Origin: an uncultured Mycoplasmataceae bacterium
Lineage (GTDB): Bacteria > Bacillota_I > Bacilli_A > Mycoplasmatales > Mycoplasmoidaceae
Direction: 5' to 3'
DNA length: 64,000 nt
Assembly (NCBI GenBank): GCA_947165235.1
Contig: CAMUZN010000001.1
Location: 62,001 to 126,000 of the forward strand
Part shown: piece by piece, positions 1-11,556 of the stretch
Numbering within the stretch: position 1 is the first letter of the stretch
Layout of the letters: the number at the start of each line of letters is the position of its first letter
Notes under the pieces: generated by a model
The model's database searches: none
Seen by the model: the letters and a program-made list of their open reading frames with translations, nothing else
What the model was told of the DNA's origin: nothing
Made by a program: the position numbers and the translations under genes

Positions 1-2
1 AA

Positions 3-607
<605 letters not shown>

Positions 608-618
<11 letters not shown>

Positions 619-1324
619 TAAACAATTAAGTAAAATTCAAAGAATTAATGGTGGTGGAAAAGAATTAACACAAACATCTAGTAAGATGGATAATCTTATT
701 TTAACTTGTGTTGACGAGATAAAAATAAAGTTACAAAATCAATACCATAATCGTATAAACCTTTGCCATGAAAAGAAAATATATTTAAAAGATATTGTTG
801 CAAAGTTAAGAAAGATTTATCCAAATGAAGATTGATTGTATAACTTTGAAACAAGTACGATTAAACCTGATGGTGGGATATTGTATCTTATTGATAAAGG
901 TGGAAAGCAATATCCAATTTTGATTGCTGAACAAAAATCACAAGGAACAAATAATCGTGTAATACAAGAAACTGGAAAAAAACAAGCAAGAGGAAATGCA
1001 ATAGAACGACTTGGGAAAAATTTAATCGGTTTACGAACTTGATTGAAAGATGAAGAAATTTTTCCTTTTGTTTGTTTTGGTTCTGGATGTGATTTTGAGC
1101 AAAATTCATCAATTCTAGATCGTGTTAGTACAATGGCAGAATTTTCAAAATTAAATAATATTAATCTATTTGCAACAGTCGATTCAAAGCGTTGCCCAGG
1201 TAGTTTTTATTTTCATGAAAAAGCCCTTTTAAAAAACGATTTTTTAAAAATAATGATGGATATAGCAGAACGTAGTATTTTATATTATTTTTCGAAATAT
1301 GGTAAGGAGAGTTTTATTGAATAA
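608..1324 (+). CDS. Type II restriction endonuclease, EcoRI/MunI/RsrI family
   Basis: Joined across UGA at 833 and 1040. STIKPDGGI...ILIAEQK (PD...EXK, same D-E-K spacing as EcoRI SSIKPDGGI...VLVAEAK as I recall it), QARGNAIERLGKNL (EcoRI AAGNAIERSHKNI), IFPFVCFGSGCDF (EcoRI HFPYVLFLEGSNF). Confidence 0.9.
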
Positions 1325-1363
1325 TTTTTACCATAAATATGGCATTTATGTTTTAGTGTAAAT

Positions 1364-1723
1364 ATGGAAAATTGGATTAACGAAAACGAAAAAATACAAA
1401 TATTAGAGATATTAAACTATCAATTTAATTATCTACAGCTATCTACAGCAACGACATGCACACCTAAAACTAATACCGAAAATAAAAAATGACGAGAAAT
1501 TAGAATTAAAAGATTTAATAAGATTAGCAAAAATAATTAAATATCAAATCAAACACATTAAAAAGATAACATTAGAAAACCAAGCAATAACAAAATGCGA
1601 AAAAGAAATAAAATTGTATAAAAAAATACTAGTAGAAATAATTCAGATAGCACCAATCGAAAAATTAATAAAAATAACAGGCAATGCGAGCATAAAATGA
1701 TTAATAAAAAAATTAGCGTAATT
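1364..1723 (+). pseudogene. Degraded coding remnant in two frames, unknown family
   Basis: MENWINENEKIQILEILNYQFN... ends after about 58 codons; an overlapping second frame reads DEKLELKDLIRLAKIIKYQIKHIKKI...APIEKLIKITGNASIKWLIKKLA*. Confidence 0.35.
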
Positions 1724-1794
1724 AAAATAAAAAATGATAATGAAACTAATACCGCGAATTATTAACAAATACTGGTAAAAAGAATGAGAAAAAA

Positions 1795-2562
1795 TTATTT
1801 CGGTATTAAATTGTAGTTTTTAAACAATCAATCTATAAAATTCTCTAATTTTTCGTTGATCAGTATAAATTTATATATCTCGAATATATCTTGACATTTA
1901 TGAATTGACTGGATTTTTTCCATATCACTAGAATGACGTTCTAATCAACACCTATCATGTAATTTTCTCTTTAAATCACTAATTGTTTTGATATTATGTT
2001 TTATCATTAATTTAATTCATTCTTTTAGTATATTAATGTCTTTTATAACAAATGGAATAATTTGATGTTTAGCATCAATAAATAATGGGAATAAAGTAAT
2101 TTTTTCGCTTTCAACACGAACAAGATGAAATATTCGAATTGATCCTTTTGAATCTTCGCTAAGAAATTGCTCTAGAAAAAACCATTTCGTTTTTATATCC
2201 AAAATATCCGGTGGTAAAATTTTATTAGCACCAATTGATAGCGAAAACAATGTATAGATAATACAAATACGCTTCTTTATATGATCGTCTCGAATTTTAT
2301 TGAAATTAATAAAATTTAATGGACTAGTTTTAATTTGTTCATATTCAATTTTCATTTTATTAATTTTATCCTCAAAATCTTTTATTGAATTATCACAAAT
2401 TTTATTGTTAAACGAATTTTGATAATATTTATTAGTATTTATTTCTTCTTGCCAAGATTTAGGCAATTTATCTTTATATTTCTCAATTACTTCTCTATCA
2501 ATATAAATTGTTTTTTTATATTCTAATCAATATGTCTTATCATCAATATCGATTGAAAACAT
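1795..2562 (-). CDS. Uncharacterised protein (~255 aa), putative toxin partner of the Panacea-domain gene
   Basis: Table-4 ORF MFSIDIDDKTYWLEYKKTIYIDREVIEKYKDKLPKSWQEEINTNKYY...FKNYNLIPK*; starts 12 nt after the stop of the upstream Panacea gene. Confidence 0.65.
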
Positions 2563-2573
2563 TCTGTCTGAAT

Positions 2574-3095
2574 TTACTCAATATTATTTAAGAAAAATTT
2601 ATTAACTTCTTCTGCAACTTCACCATCAAATGTTATAAAATCACTTTTATTTTCATCTAATTCCTTATCACAAGCTTCAAAATCTTTTAAAGTTCCTCGC
2701 ACATTTTTATATTCAATGTTATGGTGTGAATAATATACTAATTTTTGTGCATCAACTTTTTTTAATCTATTGATGATTGGTTTATATATTTCCAAACTTT
2801 TTTCATATTCTTTAAATTCTGGTGATTTAAATTTAACTAAAATATCGTCACTACCTTCATCACCCATACCATAAAACTTTGGTCGCATAAAGTAATACGA
2901 ATCAACGTTTACTGGACCATACATTCATGCTTGGAAATTCTTATTATTAGCATCAAAAATTGGAGAAACTTTTATTCCTTTTTTCATCTCATAGACACGC
3001 AAGAAAAAAAGAATTTTTTGAATTTTTAAGATTGAATCGATTTCGTATTGCGAAAATAAATACAAACTAAATTTTTCAACTTTTTTTAGTCTCAT
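2574..3095 (-). CDS. Panacea (DUF4065/SocA-like) domain protein, putative antitoxin
   Basis: MRLKKVEKFSLYLFSQYEIDSILKIQKILFFLRVYEMKKGIKVSPIFDANNKNFQAWMYGPVNVDSYYF...; the 'KILFFLRVYE...FQAWMYGPV' pattern is typical of Panacea domains. UGA at the W before MYGPV. Confidence 0.75.
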
Positions 3096-3258
3096 TATTA
3101 TCACTTCCTAATTGTTAACATCTATTTCAATCATATTATATATATACTTAAAGTTAAATAAATTAGGTAAAAATTCTATCATTGCATATCTGTTTGAATC
3201 AAAATACACTCGGTTTAAATAATTACTATCTCATAAAACTATAAGCTAAAATATTTAT

Positions 3259-4419
3259 ATGCTTATAAAATCAACACACAACCATGCATCATTAAAATAT
3301 TTATTTAATGATGATAATAAATTCCAATTCCAAAAAAATAAATTACATGAAATTTGTCCATATGTTGCAATGTATCCGCCAAAATTGGTTAATAAATTGA
3401 TTAAAACTTTCACAAAAGAAGGGGATTTAATTTATGATCCTTTTTCTGGACGAGGAACAACATTATTAGAAGCACGAATAGCTAAAAGACAAGCATATGC
3501 CTCGGATTTAAATCCATTATCTTTTGTAATTACTAAAGCCAAATCTCGTAATTTAGATAAAAGTAAAATTTTAGCACGAATTGAACAACTAGAAAATAAG
3601 TATTCACATTATAAATTCCAACTAAATAGAAAAGACTATGACTATATGAAAACATATTTTTCAAAAAATGTTTATCACCAACTTTGTTTCATTAAAAATG
3701 AGTTAGGAAGAAAATGAAAAAAACTTAATGATATCGACACATTCATTTTATCTTGTTTCTTGGGTATTTTACATGGTCCAACAAGAAAAGATGGAACCTC
3801 TTTATTTTTGTCAATAAGTATGAGTAATACCAACGCTATGTCGAAAAATTATGTCGATAACTATGTTAAAAAACATCACCTTCATTTCCCAATTAACGAA
3901 AATATTTTTGAAAAATTAAAAGAAAAAATTGAAAAAGTTTTTTGTGAAAAAAAATTACCAATAGGAAATGTGAAAATGAAAGATGCAAAAAAATGTCATC
4001 AGATCTTCAATAAAAAATTTGATTGTATTATGACTTCTCCACCATACTTAAACATCTTCAATTACACAAGAGAGAATTGAATTAGATTATGATTACTAGA
4101 CTATAAAAAAGATAATTTGAATAAAGCAATTAAATTAGATGATAATCATAAATATAAAGAATATAAATCTTTCTTGGTTGAATTTTTAAATTCTGCATAT
4201 AAAGCATTAAAAATAAATGGTAAATTAATCATGATTATTGGTGATGTGGAAAATAAATATAAATTCTTAAATCTATGACAAGAAATAAAAAATGATGTTA
4301 AATTTAAATTAAAAGAACACTATATTGATCCTCGTGCTAATAATAAATCGACAAGAAAAAATGGTTCTAAAGCTGGAAGAGCAACAAAAGTGGATAATAT
4401 TTGTGTGTTTGTTAAGTAA
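3259..4419 (+). CDS. Site-specific DNA MTase (N6-adenine/N4-cytosine class)
   Basis: Motif I YDPFSGRGTTLLEARIAKRQAYASDLNPLS; motif IV FDCIMTSPPYLNIFNYTRENW; joined across UGA; ends KVDNICVFVK*. Confidence 0.85.
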
Positions 4420-4444
4420 TTGTGTTTGCTAAATAATATAGATT

Positions 4445-6367
4445 ATGGATAATAGAATAATTTTCAAGATAAAAATTAGTAATAAAAATGGTGATAAACC
4501 AATATATAGTGATTTATCACATATTCTTTTTGCAACGAATAACCCTAGATTTACATTGATCCCTGATCAGAATATAAATCTTATTGATTTTTTAAAACAA
4601 GATGATAAAACACAAGACGAAATATTAAAAAAATTAATAAATTGTGAAGGTGATTTTTTAGACTTCTACAATCTTATTAAATCAATTAGTGACAATGGTT
4701 TTATGGATCAATATGAACAAATTTTCGTGATACAAAAAAATAGTAATGATTTTATTGTAGTAGAAGGTAATAGACGTATTATGTGTCTAAAACTGCTATT
4801 GAAATTAATAAAAATACCAGAATATAATGAAACATTTAATATTTATTCAAATGAAAAATCTTTTAATGATGATGAAGAGGATTTAAAAAATAGTGATTCT
4901 AATAAAAAAAGGTATTTTTGATATAGAAAAATAGTAGATATTATTGAAAAAACAAATTTTATGGATAGATATAAAGAAACTACTTTTACTTTAATTGAAA
5001 ATGATAATGATTTATGAAAATTTATATATAGTAAACATTTGACTGGCGAGCGAATAGGTATGCGAAAATGATCTAGAGCAAAAAATTTTGCCGATTTGAT
5101 AAAATGATTTGGTAAAAACGGGTGCGATCCAAAATCTGACGAAGTAAAAAATCTTTCACTAAAAATTAATCGTGATGTAAATGATATAAAAAAAGATTTT
5201 CAAATAGCTCAATTTCTTTATGCTTGTTTTTATTTTGGAAAAAAAATAAGTGATGATAGTTTAGACGAAAATGAAGTAAATTTTGGTCATAAAGAAATTT
5301 TAGATGATATGTCTATAGCAGATAAAATTTCTGCGCTCGAAAAAAGTCATTCTTTCAATAAAGTGGCGAAATTGATTAAAAATTACTTGAAAATTAGCGA
5401 TAAAGTATTTCAGGAGCAATACATAAATATTGAGTTTGATAAAAAAAACAGCAAAATAAAATTTTGTGATTATGAGTACAAAAGCCGAATATTTTTAAAA
5501 TTTCTCTATGATAAATGAAAAAGTGGAGAATTAACGACTAGACCATTTAAAAATGAAAATGAAATTTTACGTGAAATATTATTACAATTAAAAAACATCA
5601 ATATTTGCACAAAATTAAGTTATGAAAAATTAAATGAATTAGATGAATTTAGTCTTTCAGTAAAAGATATTGACAAATTACTTGAAGCTAATGAATGTCA
5701 AAGCAGTGATCAATTAATAGGGCAACAATTAGAGCGCTTTAAATATGCACAAAATATTAAATTGAACGTTGAAAAATTACACAAATGAATTAGTGACGAT
5801 AATTTTTTCGATTACTATCAACCAAATGGTGTTTTTAAAAGATTAGTTGATCAATTGACTTGAAACTTAGATCAACGATATTTAAATGCTGTTTGTTGCA
5901 GTTTACGTTCTTTTTACGAACAAATTCTGATTTGAACATATATATCACTTGATACTGATGCTTATCATAGATCTAAAATGATTAATGATTTTGCGAAAAA
6001 TAAAATTATTGATATATGAAGAGATGTAAAGAGAAATTTCATAGTAGACAATAATGTCGATAGTTCGTTAATAAATAAATATCTAAATTTTTTGAAAATT
6101 AATAATGATTTAATAAAAAACAAATATCAAGTTTTTTTTATTGATTATTTAAAAAAAGATGGATATTATGATTTATTGAATTCCGGTATCCATGCATCGC
6201 ACCGCATATATTTTCAAGAAAGTTATAATCAATATCTTGCTAAAATAATGGAAATAAGCAAATTAACTGATGAATTTTACGTTGAAATTAATTGAAGTGT
6301 TTTTAAAAAACTTAATGATGAGATTATGGCAGAAATAGCAAAACAATATGGTAAAAAACCTAATTAA
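4445..6367 (+). CDS. Large ParB/sulfiredoxin-fold N-terminal domain protein (~640 aa), putative effector paired with the upstream MTase
   Basis: Continuous in table 4 (fragments 4445, 5309, 6092 share a frame). VVEGNRRIMCLKLLLKL is the ParB-like (E/D)G.RR motif; C-terminal region ...LRSFYEQILIW...LLNSGIHASHRIYF.... Confidence 0.7.
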
Positions 6368-6604
6368 TAACGGGAAATTACCTTTTGAAGATAATATTGA
6401 TTTTAAAAAAAGTAATTTAAATTCAACTTTTGTCTTCATAGCTAAAAATAATAAGAGTAGTAAATAAGGAGCAAATTCATTTAATTTCTATCAATGGTGT
6501 CTAACAAAAGTGCTTGTAAATAAATAAGATCTCAGCATTCGCATAAGCAACACAAAAATTATCAATAAAATTGATTTTTTGCATAAAATAAAATTAAGAT
6601 AAGA

Positions 6605-8997
6605 ATGATAAGAGAAAGGGAATTAACTTATATTTCGCTATTTTCGTCAGCGGGAATAGGTTGTTATGGTTTTAAACAAGCTGGTTTTGAATGTGTGGCA
6701 ACATGTGAACTACTTGAAAAAAGAATTAAAATACAACGGATTAATAACAAATGTAAATATAAAACGGGATACATTGTTGGTAATATTACTAAAAAAAAAT
6801 ATACACAAAAATTTTTAATGAAATTAAGTTATGAAAAGACAAACATAAAATTACCGACATAGATGTTGTTATCGCCACACCCCCATGTCAAGGAATGTCA
6901 GTCGCTAATCAAAAAAAAGATAATGAAATAAGTAGAAATTCTCTTATTGTAAAAGCAATTAGTTTAGTTAAAAAAATTAATCCTAAAATATTTATTTTTG
7001 AAAATGTAAGATCATTTTTAAAAACAGTCTGTTTAGGAAGTGACAAAAAAACACGACCAATATCTGATGAAATCCATAAAAATCTTAGTGACCGATATAC
7101 ATATTTAGCAAAGATTTTGAATTTCAAAAATTATGGTTCAAATTCAAGTCGGACACGAATAATTGTTATTGGTGTTAGAAAAGATTGTATAGATCAAATT
7201 ACACCATTTGAATGTTTTCCTAATTATTCGTCATCGAAAACATTGCGAGAAGTCATTGGAATGTTCCCATCACTAAAAAATATGGATGATTATGATGAAA
7301 AGAACCCTTTACATCATTTTAAAAAGTATGATATAAAAATGCGTTCATGAATTCATGATTTAAAAGAAGGTGAATCAGCAATGGATAATGAACTATTAAA
7401 ACGACCACACTATATAAAACATGGGAAAATTACTTTTGCAAAAGGTGGTTTTGGCGACAAATATAAACGTCAAATATGAGATAAAGAAGCACCATGCATA
7501 CATACAGCAAATGGATGTCTTGCCAGTCAAAATACTATTCATCCAATTGATGATCGTGTATTCTCTATTGCTGAACTAATGGCAATGATGACTATCCCAA
7601 AAAAATTTAAATGAGATAAAATTAATTTTAATAATTTAAATAGTGATCAAATTAAAAAATGGTTGACTCATAATGAAAACAATATAAGAGAATGTATTGG
7701 TGAGGCAGTACCTACTAATGTATTTTATAGGATTGCAAAAAATATTAAAAATTGTCTATTACGTGTAAATAATTTTTTTGAAGTGTCAAAAAAATTTGAA
7801 AACGAAAATTTATTAAAATATGAAAATGCGGCATTTTATACGACAAGAGTTAATTTAACTGAAATATATAATTTACTACCAAATTTCGATTCTAAAGTTA
7901 TACGAATATGTGAACCATCTGCAGGTGTAGGTAATTTTCTCTTACCATTATTTAGGAAATATGAATCTTATCAAAAAGTTTTCCTAACACTTGTTGATAT
8001 TGATATGAAAACTATTACAGTCCTAAAAGAAATATTAAAAAAAATAAATGTCCCTAATAATTTTGAAATTAATGTAATAAATACAGATTTTTTAAATGCT
8101 AAAATAATTCCTAATCATTTTGATTTAATTATTGGAAATCCACCTTTTAAAAAATTAGACAGAGAATTAGCAATGTCAACATCATGCAAAAATATATTTG
8201 AATTATTTTGAAAAAAGTCATTAATGATGGCTAATAGTGTGATCATGATATCACCAAAAATTTTATTATCTTCGCCAACATATAAACCGTTTAGAGACTT
8301 TTTAAAGGATAAAAATATTACTGATATAGTCGACTTTGGTGAACTAGGTTTTAAAAATGTAAAAATTGAAACTATTGCAATGAAAATAACTAATAACGGT
8401 AATAATAGTAAAAAAATTAGTGTTTTATCGGTACCAAAAAATAAAAAAATAATACAAGATAAAAATTATATATTTGATGATACTTTCCCTTATTGGATAA
8501 TATACCGAGATAAAAAATTTGATGATTTATATTTTAAAATGAAGAAAGATATTTTTAAAAAATACAAAAATTACAAAATCATAGGTACAAAATGTTTTAA
8601 AAAAAATAATGATTCGGTATGAATTATAAGATTGAAAAATATAAAAATTGATAAACCAGGATTGATACATTTACCAAATTATGATCGCTATACCAATAGT
8701 AAATTTACTGATTCTAATAAATTCTATAAATTTATACAATTAAAAAATAAAAAATTATTTCTTATGCCCACATTAACATACTACCCACGAGTAATAAGAA
8801 TGCCTAAAAATGTCTTTGTTAATAAATCTATTTTGATAGTGGAATTAAAAGACCCAAATATGGTTTTAAGTGATAAAGATTTAAATTTTTTTTATTCAAA
8901 AGAATTTAGGAATTTTTATTCAACAGCTTTTAATTATGCCACTAGAACACTGAATATAGATAATAATACAATTAAATTTTTTGGGAAAATTCAATAA
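6605..8997 (+). pseudogene. Fused C5-cytosine MTase + N6-adenine MTase, frameshifted at a poly-A tract (possibly phase-variable)
   Basis: Frame 2: ISLFSSAGIGCYGFKQAGFECVAT (m5C motif I). After the shift, frame 1: DIDVVIATPPCQGMSVANQ (motif IV), FIFENV, ECIGEAVPTNVFYRIA (motif X), then NAAFYTTRVNL, CEPSAGVGNFLLPLF, LIIGNPPFKKL (gamma-class m6A). Confidence 0.85.
6791..6799 (+). repeat. Homopolymeric A9 tract at the frameshift of the fused MTase
   Basis: ATTACT(A)9TATACAC. A10 (or A7) would give GNITKKKIYTKIFNEIKLWKDKHKITDIDVVIATPPCQGM, a clean C5-MTase sequence. Confidence 0.85.
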
Positions 8998-8999
8998 AC

Positions 9000-10268
9000 A
9001 TGCGACACTTTTCTTTGAAAGAAGAACATCAAATTATAGATTACATTGAAACAATTGATTTTAGTTGTGGGTATTATAAAAAAAATAATAATTTTGAATG
9101 TTGGATTGTTGATCAAAAAGTAACATGAGATATTCTAAATATTACATGTAAATGTGTACTAAATTTGATTGATACAAAGCAGAAAACAGATTTTCGACAT
9201 CAAGATTTTTTTGAAGATGAATATTCACGAAGTATTTATTGTAATAGAAGTTGTTCAAATGGAAAAGCTGTGCTGTCAAATGAATTAAATCAAAAAAATA
9301 CTTCTAAAGAATACGATAAATTATTCTGAAATAATTTTGAATTTTTATCATATATTGAGGTCCTAACAAAAATTGAGCGAAAAAAATATAAGATTAAAAG
9401 GCGTGATATTATTGAGAAATTAGCCAGTTCACAAGAAGCATGTGTCGCAATTATCTGTTTATCTATGAATAAATTACTTTATGCTTTACCACTTAAAAAA
9501 TCATGAGAAAATTATATCAATAATAAAAATAAGATGAACCTTGAAAAATTTAGAAATGATTTTTTTGATTGAATGAAAAAAACTACGCGTCACAAAAAAG
9601 ACATCGGACAAATATGATGTAAATTTATTAATCCACTATTCTTTCTATATGAATTAAAGAAATTTAATCCAAAGAAAATAGAAAGAGAATGACCACAATC
9701 ATGAAAAGATTTAGCTTATCTTAGAATCCACCCCAGAGATAAGCAAAAACCACCTGGCTTAACTAGAAAAGAATATCAAAGTGTCAAAAAAGAAAATACT
9801 TATCTATTGAATGGAACGATCAATTTGTCTTCAGCAAAAAACAGTATCAAAAAATGAAATCAACAATATTATAAAATTGTTGATAAATCTTTATACTGCT
9901 CTGAATATGATGGGCAAATGTGTTCAACCATACATATTCACCATATTTGACCACAAAATGAATTTGGTAATTGATTAGATATTACTTCTGACATATATGA
10001 AAATCTTATAATCTTGACACCCAACCAACATAGTGGTATAGCTCATAATCATGGAAACACAAAATTATTGAATAAAAATAATTTAAATCTTATTCTTCGC
10101 TGTAAATATAACACAATAATTAATTTTTTGAATAAACAGATAGGCAACTATTCAAAAATAAGGTTTTACAAATTATTGTGTTATATTAGAAATAAAAAAT
10201 ATATGAGTGATGCTGAAAAAAATCCTGAAAGACTTGAATCATACATTCAAGATCTTATTACATGATAG
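9000..10268 (+). CDS. HNH-family restriction endonuclease (~422 aa)
   Basis: ATG 2 nt after the MTase stop; IHIHHIWPQNEFGNWLDITSDIYENLIILTPNQHSGIAH matches the HNH pattern (HH...N...H); 13 in-frame UGA codons read as W. Confidence 0.8.
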
Positions 10269-10270
10269 AT

Positions 10271-10290
10271 TAGCATATTTGCTATTTTTT
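10271..10290 (+). terminator. Putative Rho-independent terminator after the HNH gene
   Basis: TAGCA-TATT-TGCTA followed by TTTTTT. Confidence 0.5.
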
Positions 10291-10519
10291 ACTATCACAC
10301 CGACTACTTTTAAAAAAAATAATTGCCAACCGTTTTGCAACTGCTATCATTTAAACATAATTTTTTCCACACTTATATAATCCAAATTCGTGTTTATATC
10401 AAATTAACCATGCAAAAACACTTTTCTAATGCTATAAAATATCAAAATACTAAATAATATTATTTGAAAAAGAAGAAATTTTTACGAATCTTTGTATTTT
10501 CAATTTATCAACATTATTT

Positions 10520-11182
10520 CTATCTCTTCATAAATCCCCAATGCTCAAAAAGAGGAATTAAAGTAAAAATCAGAGTTAACAAAAACATTAACAAACTAAA
10601 TAAAATAGTAGAAATAAAAAAAAGATGAAAGGATTTTGAAACAATTACTTGATTAATACCAATAAAAAAAGAAGATATTAAATATAAAATCGGAATAGCA
10701 AAAGGACAAATACAAATAAGACTAAAGACATAGCCAGCTTTTCCCATTTTTTGGTAATAAGAAAAATTCATTGGTCCGTTAAATAAACCATTACGACCTA
10801 ATAATGGTTTAATATTTTTGATCAAAAAACTAGTAATACCAATAAAAAGAGACATTAAAAAGACCTCAATTAAAATAATTGTGACACATCATTTTTTTTT
10901 ATTTAAAAGAATACCTAAATTTTCAAATAATTTATGTCTAGCAATTAAATTGGTTTTCTTCGTCTTGAATTTTGTAAAATTTATTTTTTGCTGATCAATA
11001 TTTATCCTATGCAAAGGATTAATTTTAACTTCATATGACGAAACATTTTTTTTGGTAAATTTACCAAGATTTTCATTAATATCTTTGTTTGATGAATTAT
11101 TAGAAATACTAGGATCACCACTAGATATTTGTGTATCATTTCTTGCTAATTTCTTGTCGTTATCATTATTTTCTTGGCTCAT
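10520..11182 (-). CDS. Membrane protein, unknown function
   Basis: MSQENNDNDKK...NKKKWCVTIILIEVFLMSLFIGITSFLIKNIK...; two track ORFs joined through UGA at 10889; several TM segments. Confidence 0.75.
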
Positions 11183-11199
11183 AAAATAATTATAAATGT

Positions 11200-11556
11200 T
11201 TATTTCTTATGTAAATTATCAATAATTTCATTAATTTTCTTTGATTGATCGATACTGCAATCATTAATAAAAATTAATTGTGGAACTTTTCGAATTGTTA
11301 ATTTTTTTGCTAAAGCTGTTCGAAACACACCTTTTGCCTTATTTAAAACTGAAACAATTTCATTAATTTTTGTCCGATCAAAAGTATCAACATAAACTGT
11401 ACAGTAGGAATAATCACTTGTTAATTTTGTTGCAGTAAAAGTTGCTAATTTAATTTTTTCATCATAAATTTCATCTCTTAATGTTTTGTTAAGAATAAGT
11501 AAAATTTGACTTTGAATATGATGAAAATGAAAATTTTTTCTACCTTGTGTTTTCAT
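11200..11556 (-). CDS. rbfA: Ribosome-binding factor A
   Basis: [56 protein letters not shown]; position after infB. Confidence 0.8.
   Translation of the reverse strand: MKTQGRKNFHFHHIQSQILLILNKTLRDEIYDEKIKLATFTATKLTSDYSYCTVYVDTFDRTKINEIVSVLNKAKGVFRTALAKKLTIRKVPQLIFINDCSIDQSKKINEIIDNLHKK

Noticed and set aside
6841-6865. Programmed -1 frameshift at ATAAAATTA in the fused MTase
   Set aside because: Not a canonical X_XXY_YYZ slippery site; a one-base change at the upstream A9 tract gives a better protein.
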